A DNA stretch of 64,000 bases from Labilibaculum sp. (GTDB taxonomy: Bacteria; Bacteroidota; Bacteroidia; Bacteroidales; Marinifilaceae). A program made the position numbers and the translations under genes. The notes under the pieces were generated by a model. The model was given only the letters and a program-made list of their open reading frames with translations. It did not search any database and was not told where the DNA came from. Below are positions 17,034-25,236 of the stretch, piece by piece (the stretch's first letter is position 1; each line of letters starts with the position of its first letter). The stretch spans positions 124,001 through 188,000 of the forward strand of contig JAEINT010000002.1 of NCBI GenBank assembly GCA_016342745.1. Reading direction: 5' to 3'.

Positions 17034-18308
17034 TTAGTCTTCATACATAAACTTATCCGCAAAAGCTGGTTTTAAATCATCCAACCAAAGTGCTTTCGGA
17101 TCGTACTTCGCAAAGAAAGGTTTTCCAACCCAATCGGTATTTCTTGCCTGAATAAAATTCAAAACAAATACCTTTTCTCCGTTAATCTCTGTAATTCCAG
17201 AAACTTGTACTTTTCCAGGGTTAGCCGACATGCTTGGTCCGCGAACAGTACGACAAACACCGCTTACCTGAGTGTATGCCTTTATGTAAATATTATAGGC
17301 TTCTTCTAAGCTCACTGCAAAATATTCCTGTGCTCCGGTTTCACGAGCAATAAACATGTAGTAAGGAATCATTCCCATGTCCACCTGTTTTCTCCACATA
17401 CGAGCCCACATGTCAGCATCATCGTTCAAATGCTTCATTATAGGCGATTGCGTGCGAATTACCGCTCCGGTTTTGCGAATATTTTTAACTGCTTCAGCCA
17501 TAGCATCTGTTTTCATCTCATTAATGTGGTTAAAATGTGCCATAATTGACAAGTTTAAACCATTATCAGCGATCTTTTTGAATACATCTAATAATTGTTG
17601 AGCATCATCATCGCTAGTGTAGCGATATGGCCAGTAACCTAGTGTTTTGGTTCCAATGCGAATCGTTTTCAGGTTTGGAATATCAGCTGCTAAAATTGCA
17701 TCAATGTAATCCTCAAACATCTTCGATTTCATTACCATCGGATCGCCGCCAGTAAACAACAAATCTGTAATTTGTGGATTGGCTTTTAGATATTCAATTA
17801 CCAAATTAACTTGCTTCATCGCAAATTTCAATTCATTGATACCTGTAAATTGTGGCCAACGGAAACAGAAAGTACAGTATGCATGACAAGTTTGTCCCTG
17901 AGAAGGGAAAAACAACATGGTTTCGTTGTATTTATGCTGGATTCCAACCAATTTCTCACCATTCAGTTCAGGTACGTTGTGTACTTGTCCTGCAGGGTTT
18001 GGGTTCAGTTCCATACGGATCTGATTGGCTGCTTTTACAATTTCGTGTTTTGGAGCTTCTGCTTTAATCAATTCAGCCATTCTATCGTAATGACTTTTCG
18101 AAAGCATGTCCTTTTGAGGAAATGTCAATATAAAAATTGGATCGTTCTCAAAATTATCCCAATCAATCAATTCGTCAACAACATAGTTGTTTACTTTAAA
18201 GGGAAGAACCTCTCCAACCACTTCAATATCAAAAATCTGTTCTTCGCTTAACCTCGAAATTTGAGGGATCTTTTTAAAGGTCTTCAGCGTGTAAGCTCTA
18301 TACTTCAT
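17034..18308 (-). CDS. KamA-family radical SAM protein (lysine 2,3-aminomutase-like)
   Basis: A 424-residue radical SAM enzyme. CHAYCTFC (Cys141, Cys145, Cys148) is the CX3CX2C iron-sulfur motif, and LLFTGGDPMVM is the SAM-binding GGDP. The family's PLP-lysine segment may be SANPGKVQ near the C-terminus. Lysine 2,3-aminomutase converts L-lysine to beta-lysine. Many KamA relatives act on other amino acids or on EF-P lysine, and no EF-P genes are nearby. So the family is firm and the substrate is not. Promoter-like boxes lie about 250 bases upstream, giving a long leader with several hairpins. Confidence 0.85.
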   Translation of the reverse strand: MKYRAYTLKTFKKIPQISRLSEEQIFDIEVVGEVLPFKVNNYVVDELIDWDNFENDPIFILTFPQKDMLSKSHYDRMAELIKAEAPKHEIVKAANQIRMELNPNPAGQVHNVPELNGEKLVGIQHKYNETMLFFPSQGQTCHAYCTFCFRWPQFTGINELKFAMKQVNLVIEYLKANPQITDLLFTGGDPMVMKSKMFEDYIDAILAADIPNLKTIRIGTKTLGYWPYRYTSDDDAQQLLDVFKKIADNGLNLSIMAHFNHINEMKTDAMAEAVKNIRKTGAVIRTQSPIMKHLNDDADMWARMWRKQVDMGMIPYYMFIARETGAQEYFAVSLEEAYNIYIKAYTQVSGVCRTVRGPSMSANPGKVQVSGITEINGEKVFVLNFIQARNTDWVGKPFFAKYDPKALWLDDLKPAFADKFMYED

Positions 18309-18552
18309 AGGCCAATATCCATTTTATGTTTTAACATGCAAACGCGTTGTGAAAACGATTGCTTATGCCTTAATCGTTCATTTAAAAAAGCTATTAGGAT
18401 AGGGTAGCAGCGAAATATTATAAAACTCGCGAAAATTAGAGGCTACAAAAGAGATTCCTAATACAAGTTAGGAAGAAATGGGATATTTTCCATATAAACT
18501 GTTCACCATCAGTCGTAAAAGGAAGGCTATTATCCCAGTGTATCAAATAGCT
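18309..18552 (-). ncRNA. Long structured 5' leader of the KamA-family gene (candidate cis-regulatory RNA)
   Basis: About 240 bases separate the predicted start of transcription from the ATG, with no open frame. Several stems can be drawn: TTCCTAA/TTAGGAA near 18455-18474, GTAGC/GCTAC enclosing GCGA/TCGC at about 18404-18446, and GGGATA (18480) with TATCCC (18531). I recognise no known riboswitch consensus; in particular I do not see a lysine or cobalamin core. The structure is what is seen; regulation is inference. Confidence 0.35.
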
Positions 18553-18558
18553 GTGGCG

Positions 18559-18588
18559 CAAAAGTAAATTAATTAAATTTCTTAAACA
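18559..18588 (-). promoter_or_regulatory. Bacteroidota-type promoter toward the KamA-family gene
   Basis: On the minus strand TTG (18588-18586), 19 bases, then TACTTTTG (18566-18559), matching the -33/-7 consensus. It predicts transcription starting near 18552. Confidence 0.6.
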
Positions 18589-18654
18589 AGAGGCAGATTT
18601 TCGATTAAGCAGTATAAAGCCAGAGAATTAACTGTTTTGGAAGCTTTATTTGTA

Positions 18655-18685
18655 TTGCAAGACTGGCGCAGAAAGAGTACTTTTG
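18655..18685 (+). promoter_or_regulatory. Bacteroidota-type promoter of the U32 gene
   Basis: TTG at 18655-18657, 20 bases, then TACTTTTG at 18678-18685. It leaves a leader of about 100 bases before the ATG at 18794. It shares the same TACTTTTG -7 octamer as the divergent KamA promoter. Confidence 0.65.
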
Positions 18686-18793
18686 CTGAAAATCAGAAAG
18701 TCTGTGCATTTGTTGGCATATTTGTATTTAACAGCTGTACAAAGGCTTAAATATTGTAATTTTTATTTTTTCCAGATTAAGGAGATTTATTAG

Positions 18794-20050
18794 ATGAATA
18801 GAAGTGAAATTGAATTAATGGCACCAGTTGGTTCTTATGAATCATTAATGGCAGCTATTCAGGGAGGAGCCAATTCTATCTACTTTGGTATTGAGCAGTT
18901 GAACATGAGATCGCGATCTTCAAACAATTTTACCATTGAAGATTTGCATAAAATAGCTTCCATTTGTAAGGAAAATAATATCAAATCTTACCTTACTGTG
19001 AACACAGTATTGTTCGATCATGACATAAAGGTGATGCATAAAATTGTAGATGCGGCAAAAGAAGGTGGCGTTACAGCCATTATTGCTGCCGATGTTTCTG
19101 CAATCATGTATGCACGTACAATAGATGTAGAGGTTCATATTTCTACGCAATGTAATATTACGAATATTGAGGCGGTGAAATTTTACGCACAATTTGCCGA
19201 TGTTGTCGTTTTGGCTCGTGAGCTAAACCTGAATCAGGTTGCAGCCATTTACAAGCAAATTGTTGATGAAGAAATTCGCGGACCAAAAGGCGAATTGATA
19301 CAAATTGAGATGTTTGCACATGGAGCTTTGTGCATGGCGGTATCAGGAAAGTGTTATTTGAGTTTGCACGAAAAAAATTCTTCGGCCAATCGTGGTGCTT
19401 GCATGCAAACTTGCAGAAAAGCATATACAGTTACGGAGAAAGAATCTGGTAACGAATTAGAGATCGACAATGAGTTCATCATGTCACCAAAAGATTTGTG
19501 TACCATTGGCTTCGTAAATAAAATGATAGATGCAGGTGTTCGTGTTCTAAAATTCGAAGGTCGAGCTCGCTCTCCAGAATATGTAAAAACAGTACTTTCT
19601 TCTTACAGCGAAGCTGTTGATGCTTATCTTGATGGATCCTATAGCAAAGAGAAGATAGATGTATGGATGGACCAACTTGCAACGGTGTTTAATCGTGGAT
19701 TTTGGAATGGATATTATTTGGGACAAAAGCTTGGAGAGTGGAGTAGCGAATATGGTAACCGTGCTACAAAGCGTAAAATGCTAGTTGGAAAAGGAACCAA
19801 TTACTTTGCCAAGATAAAAGTTGCAGAATTCCAATTGGAATCTCAAGAGTTGAGTGTCGGTGATAACATTCTGATTACAGGACCTACAACAGGCGTGATA
19901 GAAACCACAATAAAAGAGATTCGTGTTGACATGAAATCAGTAGAGAAAGCAGTGAAAGGTGATAGCTTTTCCATTGCATTGGATACAATGATTCGCCGAT
20001 CAGATAAATTATACAAGATTGTTGAAGTTACTAACGATCTAATACAGTAA
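18794..20050 (+). CDS. U32 family peptidase-like protein (TrhP/RlhA-like)
   Basis: A 418-residue protein with an exact match to the U32 signature: EMFAHGALCMAVSGK, then CYLS, near residues 171-189. It starts ELMAPVGSYESLMAAIQGGANSIYFG, a TIM-barrel beginning usual for the family, and has CMQTC and GRARSPEYVK further on. Once called collagenase-like peptidases, well-studied members (TrhP, RlhA, UbiU/V) bind iron-sulfur clusters and hydroxylate RNA or ubiquinone precursors. Cysteines at the signature and at RGACMQTCRK fit a cluster site. A role in tRNA hydroxylation is the likeliest guess (inference). Own promoter upstream. Confidence 0.88.
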   Translation: MNRSEIELMAPVGSYESLMAAIQGGANSIYFGIEQLNMRSRSSNNFTIEDLHKIASICKENNIKSYLTVNTVLFDHDIKVMHKIVDAAKEGGVTAIIAADVSAIMYARTIDVEVHISTQCNITNIEAVKFYAQFADVVVLARELNLNQVAAIYKQIVDEEIRGPKGELIQIEMFAHGALCMAVSGKCYLSLHEKNSSANRGACMQTCRKAYTVTEKESGNELEIDNEFIMSPKDLCTIGFVNKMIDAGVRVLKFEGRARSPEYVKTVLSSYSEAVDAYLDGSYSKEKIDVWMDQLATVFNRGFWNGYYLGQKLGEWSSEYGNRATKRKMLVGKGTNYFAKIKVAEFQLESQELSVGDNILITGPTTGVIETTIKEIRVDMKSVEKAVKGDSFSIALDTMIRRSDKLYKIVEVTNDLIQ

Positions 20051-20096
20051 TAAGCTTTCAGCTTCAAGCTACAAGCTTTAAAATATAGAAATGTAC

Positions 20097-20116
20097 AGAC
20101 GCACGGCCGTGCGTCT
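20097..20116. repeat. REP-like 20-bp perfect palindrome
   Basis: AGACGCAC-GGCC-GTGCGTCT, a perfect GC-rich palindrome in a 35% GC background, followed by CTAAAGAG. The same kind of palindrome occurs as a dispersed REP-like repeat in many bacterial genomes. It sits between the U32 gene and the TlpA-like gene and could act as a transcript-end or stability element. Confidence 0.65.
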
Positions 20117-20130
20117 CTAAAGAGATTAAT

Positions 20131-20634
20131 ATGAAAAAACTACTATTTGCATTAATTGCCCTAATTGCGACAACAAATTTAATTGCTGAAAATCACAAAG
20201 GATCGCTTTTGAAAGAAGGTGATCAGGTACCAGCTTTTACGCTTACAAGTTTGGATGGGAAAGAGATATCGATTGAAAAATTAAAAGGAAAAGTAGTTTT
20301 GGTTAATTTCTTCGCTACCTGGTGTGGACCATGTATGAAAGAACTGCCAGAAGTTGAAGCGAAATTGTGGCCTAAGTTTAAAGGTGAGAACTTTGCAATG
20401 GTTTCAATAGGTAGAGAACATACAAAAGAAGAATTGCTGAAATGGAATAAGAAGAAAGGTTTTACTTTCCCTATTGCTCCAGATCCTAAACGTGAGGTGT
20501 ATTCTAAATTTGCAAGTCAATACATTCCTCGTAACTTTATTGTTGATAAATCAGGAAAAATAATCTGGCAAGGCGTTGGTTTCGATCAAAAAGAGCTAGA
20601 GCAGATGATAAAAGTTATTGAGTCGAATTTGTAA
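20131..20634 (+). CDS. TlpA/ResA-like periplasmic thioredoxin
   Basis: A 167-residue protein with a signal peptide (MKKLLFALIALIATTNLIAE). Its thioredoxin-like AhpC/TSA-Redoxin fold begins VPAFTLTSLDGKEISIEKLKGK. The active site is WCGPC at Cys65/Cys68, with the cis-Pro loop at SQYIPRNFIVD. It probably reduces disulfides in periplasmic proteins. It is 11 bases upstream of the DUF2797 gene on the same strand, so they may be co-transcribed, though no functional link is known. Confidence 0.88.
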   Translation: MKKLLFALIALIATTNLIAENHKGSLLKEGDQVPAFTLTSLDGKEISIEKLKGKVVLVNFFATWCGPCMKELPEVEAKLWPKFKGENFAMVSIGREHTKEELLKWNKKKGFTFPIAPDPKREVYSKFASQYIPRNFIVDKSGKIIWQGVGFDQKELEQMIKVIESNL

Positions 20635-20645
20635 ACAGCAGTTGA

Positions 20646-21446
20646 ATGCAAAAACAAGGAAATATAAGAAAAATGCATACTGATCTTAACGATCAGGTTA
20701 AGTATCAGCTCCCAATTGGTGATGAAAAAATTGATATGAATGCTTTGATTGGCAAAGAGGTAAAACTTACCTATTTGGGTCAGATTAATTGTATTCATTG
20801 TGGAAAAAAAACAAAAACATCATTTTCACAAGGTTATTGTTACTCTTGTTTTACAACCTTACCTCAAACAGATCCTAGTATCTTACGTCCGGAGTTAGAT
20901 CTTTCTTACCTTGGAATTGCGAGAGATATGGAATGGGCAAAAGAGAATTCCTTGAAACCACACTATGTATATTTTGCCTATTCAGGGAACTTAAAGGTAG
21001 GTGTGACACGTGAATCTCAGGTGCCAACAAGATGGATTGACCAAGGTGCGAGTAAAGCCATAAAGCTTGCTAAAACACCTAATAGACATATTGCAGGTGT
21101 AATTGAAGTTGCTTTAAAAGATCATTTTTCTGATAAAACAAACTGGCGAGGAATGTTAAAGTTGGAAGATTCGAATGACATCGACTTAGTTGAGGAGAAA
21201 TCAAAAGCAAAAGAATTACTTCATCCTGAACTACAGCAATATATTTCTCTTGATGATGAGATTACTGACATTGTTTACCCAATGGAGATCATACCAGAAA
21301 AAGTGGTGAGTTTTAGCTTTGAAAAAGAGAATGAATTTACTGGAGTTTTGAAAGGGATTAAGGGACAATACTTAATTTTTGATGAAGGGAAAGTAATAAA
21401 TATTCGCAAACACAACGGATATTTAATTGAATTGAAAGCAGAATAA
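20646..21446 (+). CDS. DUF2797 domain protein
   Basis: A 266-residue protein of the DUF2797 family. CIHCGKKTKTSFSQGYCYSC gives four Cys (49, 52, 65, 68), probably a zinc site. HYVYFAYSGNLKVGVTRE-SQVPTRWIDQGA follows near residue 109. That last block resembles the core of GIY-YIG nucleases (VYxxx...VGxT...R). An SH3-like end (GVLKGIKGQYLIFD) closes the protein. The true start may be Met10 (20673). The function is not known to me; nucleic-acid binding is a reasonable guess from the zinc site and the GIY-YIG-like block. Confidence 0.8.
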   Translation: MQKQGNIRKMHTDLNDQVKYQLPIGDEKIDMNALIGKEVKLTYLGQINCIHCGKKTKTSFSQGYCYSCFTTLPQTDPSILRPELDLSYLGIARDMEWAKENSLKPHYVYFAYSGNLKVGVTRESQVPTRWIDQGASKAIKLAKTPNRHIAGVIEVALKDHFSDKTNWRGMLKLEDSNDIDLVEEKSKAKELLHPELQQYISLDDEITDIVYPMEIIPEKVVSFSFEKENEFTGVLKGIKGQYLIFDEGKVINIRKHNGYLIELKAE

Positions 21447-21568
21447 GCAAAAAAGGAATAAATTGTAGGCAAAAAGATCGAATTTCTTAATATATTTGTC
21501 TTTGTATTTTAAACTCAAAACAAAACACAATAAATATCCTTTACTAATCGTAAAATTCTTAAATAGAG

Positions 21569-22585
21569 ATGGAAAAAATTAACTGGGAAGAATTTGGTTT
21601 TGGTTACACAAAAACTGATTACAATGTTCGTTGTCACTTTCGTGATGGAAAATGGGGAGAATTAGAAACTTCTTCTTCAGATCAAGTAAATGTACATATT
21701 GCAGCAACTGGTCTGCATTACGGACAGCAAGCATTTGAAGGTTTAAAAGCTTTTAAAGGCCCAGATGGAAAAGTTAGAGTATTCCGCATCAATGAGAATG
21801 CAAAACGTATGCAATCTTCTTCTCACGGTATCATGATGGCTGAAATGCCTACTGATTTATTTGAAGAAGCAGTTGTAAAAGCAATTAAATTGAATGAAAG
21901 ATGGATTCCTCCTTATGAATCAGGAGCTTCTCTTTACATTCGTCCTGTTTTATTCGGGAATGGTGCGCAAGTAGGTGTTAGTCCAGCTCCAGAATATACT
22001 TTTGCTGTATTTGTAATGCCAGTAGGACCTTACTTTAAAGAAGGTTTCAAGCCAACCGATTACGTTGTTTATCGCGAATACGATCGTGCAGCTCCTCAAG
22101 GAACAGGTACAATTAAAGTAGGTGGTAACTATGCTGCTTCATTAAGAGGTGGTTCTCGTGCCCATGACGAAGGATATTCTGCAGTATTGTTTTTAGATGC
22201 TAAAGAGAAAAAATACATTGACGAATGTGGCCCTGCTAATTTCTTCGGAATTAAAGATAACTCATACGTAACGCCTAAATCAAACTCAATTTTGCCTTCT
22301 ATTACAAACAAAAGTTTGTGTCAGATTGCTGAAGATATGGGAATGACTGTTGAGCGTCGTCCGATTGAGGTGACTGAATTAGCTGATTTTACAGAAGCTG
22401 GAGCATGTGGTACTGCTGCTGTTATTTCTCCAATTCGTAAAATTGTTGATGCTGATAACAAAATTGACTATTTCTTTGGTGATGAGGCTGGTAAAACTAG
22501 TTTCAAATTGTACGAAACACTTCGTGGAATTCAGTACGGAACAGTTGAAGACAAGCACAATTGGAATACAATTATTGAATTTTAA
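21569..22585 (+). CDS. ilvE: Branched-chain amino acid aminotransferase
   Basis: A 338-residue fold-type IV PLP enzyme. GLHYGQQAFEGLKAF is the N-terminal family motif, GTIKVGGNYAAS carries the PLP Lys at about residue 183, and EAGACGTAAVISPI binds the cofactor phosphate. Length and motifs match the branched-chain aminotransferase class that interconverts Leu, Ile and Val with their 2-oxo acids in the cytoplasm. A TATATTTG at 21491-21498 could be the -7 box, but the nearest TTG is 25 bases away, so the promoter is uncertain. It is not next to other ilv/leu genes. Confidence 0.93.
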   Translation: MEKINWEEFGFGYTKTDYNVRCHFRDGKWGELETSSSDQVNVHIAATGLHYGQQAFEGLKAFKGPDGKVRVFRINENAKRMQSSSHGIMMAEMPTDLFEEAVVKAIKLNERWIPPYESGASLYIRPVLFGNGAQVGVSPAPEYTFAVFVMPVGPYFKEGFKPTDYVVYREYDRAAPQGTGTIKVGGNYAASLRGGSRAHDEGYSAVLFLDAKEKKYIDECGPANFFGIKDNSYVTPKSNSILPSITNKSLCQIAEDMGMTVERRPIEVTELADFTEAGACGTAAVISPIRKIVDADNKIDYFFGDEAGKTSFKLYETLRGIQYGTVEDKHNWNTIIEF

Positions 22586-22646
22586 TCAATAAAAATATAA
22601 TTCTATGGATAATCTAAATTGCTGATTATCCATAGAATATTTTGCC

Positions 22647-24230
22647 TTAATTATAGGCAACTTCTTCTAACTGGTTTGCCAAAAGCAAGCCTTTTATTTT
22701 ATCATCAAATGCCGAAAGGGCGGCTTTTGATCCTTCTCCCATTGCAATTACTATTTGCTTGTAAGGTACAATTGATACATCACCAGCAGCATATATTCCT
22801 GCCTGATTAGTTCTACAATTTGAATCAATTTCAATCTCACCAATTCGATTGGTCTGAACTGTATCTGAAAATACTTGGCTGTTTGCGGTTAAACCAATTT
22901 GAATAAAGACACCGTCGGTTGTTAAAACCTCTTCCTTATTCGTTACACGGTTTTTATATCTAATTGAATTTACTTTGCTTCCATCACCCTCAATGCTTAA
23001 AGTTTGAGCACTGGTTGTAATACTTACATTCGATAATTCTTTAATTTTATCTTGAAGTACCTGATCGCCTTTTAATTCATCCATAAATTCGAGCACCTTT
23101 ACTTCAGTGGCAATTGCAGATAAATCAATTGCAGCTTCTAGTCCAGAATTTCCACCACCAATTACAACCACTTTTTTCCCTTTGTAGAATGGACCATCGC
23201 AATGTGTGCAAAATGCAACTCCAGCACCAATGTAATTGCTTTCGCCAGGGATATTTAATTTCCTCCAACTTGCTCCGGTAGCAATAATAAGAGCAGGTGT
23301 TTTTAGTGTTTCATTTAAGGATGTAGTAAGTGTTTTTATTCCATTTACAACTCCTAAGTTTTCTACCCTACGATTGTCTAAAATATCAATAGGATAATCG
23401 TTAAGATGTTTCATTAAGTTACCAGATAGCTCAGATCCAGTAGTTTTAGGAATCGAAATCATATTTTCGATAGAAACTGTTTCAGTAACTTGGCCACCAA
23501 TTTTTTCAGCAACAATGGCAACTGAAAAACCTTTACGAGCAGAATAAACAGCTGCAGAAACACCGGCAGGTCCACCACCAGCAACAATTACATCATATTC
23601 TTTGTCTTCTTGTGCTTGTGGCTGGTAATCACTTCCAAACTGATCTTCAATTTTTCCCAATAATTCACCTAATGATGAACGACCAGCATGCAATTGTTTT
23701 CCATTTGCATAAACACTTGGAACTGCCTGTATATTTAATTTTTCAACTTCTTCAATATTAATGGCACCATCTATTATTTCATGAGATATGTTCTCATTAT
23801 AGAAAGCCATGATATTCAATGCTTGAACAACATCAGGACAATTGGTACAAGAAAGTGAGATAAAACTCTTTAATTCTACCTTTTGTGAGATGCTTTGAAT
23901 TCTTTGCGTAAGAATTGCATCAGGTAAGTTTTTCCCAATTCCATCTAGATTTAAAATAGCTAATAGCAAAGTGGTAAATTCATGACCGTTTGGAACAGCC
24001 TTGAAGGTTACATTGGTATTTTTGTTGTTCTTTAGGATGGTAAAAGATAATCCCGATTCTTCTTGTATTACCACATTTACTTTATCTGCACAAGATGCAA
24101 CATCACTTAAAAGCGAAACCAATTCGTCTTTGTTAGGATGAGTAGAAGCAAGCTTAATTTGAAATGTATATTGATTTTTAAGCGATGCAAATAAATCAAT
24201 AACCTGATTTTTAATATTTTGTTCGAGCAT
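22647..24230 (-). CDS. ahpF: Alkyl hydroperoxide reductase subunit F
   Basis: A 527-residue flavoprotein with the AhpF layout. The N-terminal double-thioredoxin-like domain (about 1-200) has SLSCTNCPD as its CxxC. The FAD domain opens [23 protein letters not shown]. The NADPH domain has [16 protein letters not shown], and FCTHCDGPF holds the redox CxxC. It moves electrons from NADH to the CxxC of the N-terminal domain and then to AhpC. It lies 67 bases downstream of ahpC on the same strand with a hairpin in between, so AhpC is probably made in excess of AhpF. The leader just before the ATG is very A-rich. Confidence 0.95.
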   Translation of the reverse strand: MLEQNIKNQVIDLFASLKNQYTFQIKLASTHPNKDELVSLLSDVASCADKVNVVIQEESGLSFTILKNNKNTNVTFKAVPNGHEFTTLLLAILNLDGIGKNLPDAILTQRIQSISQKVELKSFISLSCTNCPDVVQALNIMAFYNENISHEIIDGAINIEEVEKLNIQAVPSVYANGKQLHAGRSSLGELLGKIEDQFGSDYQPQAQEDKEYDVIVAGGGPAGVSAAVYSARKGFSVAIVAEKIGGQVTETVSIENMISIPKTTGSELSGNLMKHLNDYPIDILDNRRVENLGVVNGIKTLTTSLNETLKTPALIIATGASWRKLNIPGESNYIGAGVAFCTHCDGPFYKGKKVVVIGGGNSGLEAAIDLSAIATEVKVLEFMDELKGDQVLQDKIKELSNVSITTSAQTLSIEGDGSKVNSIRYKNRVTNKEEVLTTDGVFIQIGLTANSQVFSDTVQTNRIGEIEIDSNCRTNQAGIYAAGDVSIVPYKQIVIAMGEGSKAALSAFDDKIKGLLLANQLEEVAYN

Positions 24231-24248
24231 TGTTTTTTTTTTGAAATA

Positions 24249-24283
24249 AAACTGTCCCTAAAATAAATTTAGGGACAGTTTTT
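24249..24283 (-). terminator. Intercistronic hairpin between ahpC and ahpF (partial terminator)
   Basis: AACTGTCCCTAAA and TTTAGGGACAGTT pair perfectly, with TTTT following on the minus strand. It is between ahpC and ahpF, so it can end most transcripts after ahpC while letting some reach ahpF. RNA processing at the stem is the alternative. Confidence 0.75.
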
Positions 24284-24297
24284 GGGTGTTATTCTTA

Positions 24298-24861
24298 TTA
24301 TATTTTACCAACCAAGTCAATATTTGGTTGTAAGGTTTCATTTCCTTCTTTCCATTTTGCAGGACATACTTCAGAAGGATTTTTAGCTACAAACTGCAAT
24401 GCTTTCAATCTTCTTAGTAACTCTTCAGCATTTCTTCCTACGTTTCCTGCAACAACTTCGTAAGCTACAATTTCGCCTTCAGGATTTACAATAAAAGTAC
24501 CACGCTCAGCCAATCCAATTTCTTCAATCATTACATCAAAGCCACGAGATAAAACTCCTGTTGGATCTGCTAACATTGGATATTGGATTTTCTTGATTGT
24601 GTCTGAAGTATCGTGCCATGCTTTGTGTACGAAATGGGTATCGGTAGAAACCGAATAAATTTCACTATCGATAGCTTTAAACTCAGGATAAAGGTTCGCA
24701 AGATCTTCCAATTCAGTAGGACACACGAATGTAAAATCGGCAGGGTAGAAGAAAAACACAGACCATTTACCTAGTAAATCTGATTTTTTTACGCTTTTAA
24801 AATCGTTGTTAGCAAATGCTTGAACTTCAAAATCTACAATTTGTTTTCCAATTAATGACAT
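24298..24861 (-). CDS. ahpC: Peroxiredoxin, alkyl hydroperoxide reductase subunit C
   Basis: A 187-residue typical 2-Cys peroxiredoxin. The peroxidatic Cys is in ADFTFVCPTELEDL (about Cys47), the resolving Cys in PSEVCPAKWKEG (about Cys166), and GTFIVNPEGEI is the conserved core. The C-terminal tail makes it sensitive to over-oxidation. It reduces H2O2 and organic peroxides and is recharged by AhpF, encoded next. A very good promoter lies about 50 bases upstream. Confidence 0.96.
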   Translation of the reverse strand: MSLIGKQIVDFEVQAFANNDFKSVKKSDLLGKWSVFFFYPADFTFVCPTELEDLANLYPEFKAIDSEIYSVSTDTHFVHKAWHDTSDTIKKIQYPMLADPTGVLSRGFDVMIEEIGLAERGTFIVNPEGEIVAYEVVAGNVGRNAEELLRRLKALQFVAKNPSEVCPAKWKEGNETLQPNIDLVGKI

Positions 24862-24910
24862 ACTTATTTTTTTTAATATGATTATTTATTGTTTTATTTT
24901 TTATCTGCTG

Positions 24911-24942
24911 CAAACCTAATACGACTTGCGGTATAAATCAAA
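24911..24942 (-). promoter_or_regulatory. Promoter of ahpC
   Basis: On the minus strand TTTG (24942-24939), 20 bases, TAGGTTTG (24918-24911): an essentially perfect Bacteroidota promoter. It predicts a start near 24904 and a 40-base leader. An OxyR site might be expected upstream, but I cannot point to one. The rest of the 24862-25236 space is AT-rich with no gene, apart from the terminator at 25140. Confidence 0.75.
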
Positions 24943-25139
24943 TAGATAATAATTAAAAAACCATAGATAATATCGATATGTATTACTGTAAGCCTTTATT
25001 TACGTATGTTTCATAAGTGGAAATTAATTTATTATAAAGATTAATTCTATCTAAAACAGGTAATAAGTGATCGGTTTTATTAAAATTAGATTGCCTGAAA
25101 TCAATTTATAGATATGTTTAATTAGAATTTATTGAAAAA

Positions 25140-25173
25140 TAAAAGAGAGAGTCCCAAATGGAACTCTCTCTTA
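25140..25173 (-). terminator. Terminator of the aminotransferase gene
   Basis: AGAGAGAGT and ACTCTCTCT flank CCCAAATGGA, which itself closes with TCC/GGA. On the minus strand TTTTATTTTT follows. It lies 64 bases past the aminotransferase stop and protects the ahpC promoter from read-through. Confidence 0.82.
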
Positions 25174-25236
25174 TCTCATTGTAAGGTGAGAATTAGGATT
25201 TATAACTACTAAAAAAGTGTTTGATTTCAATAAAAA

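Noticed and set aside
17811-18251. 146-codon plus-strand frame opposite the KamA-family gene
   Set aside because: It is the antisense of a well-supported radical SAM coding region, and its product has no recognisable features.
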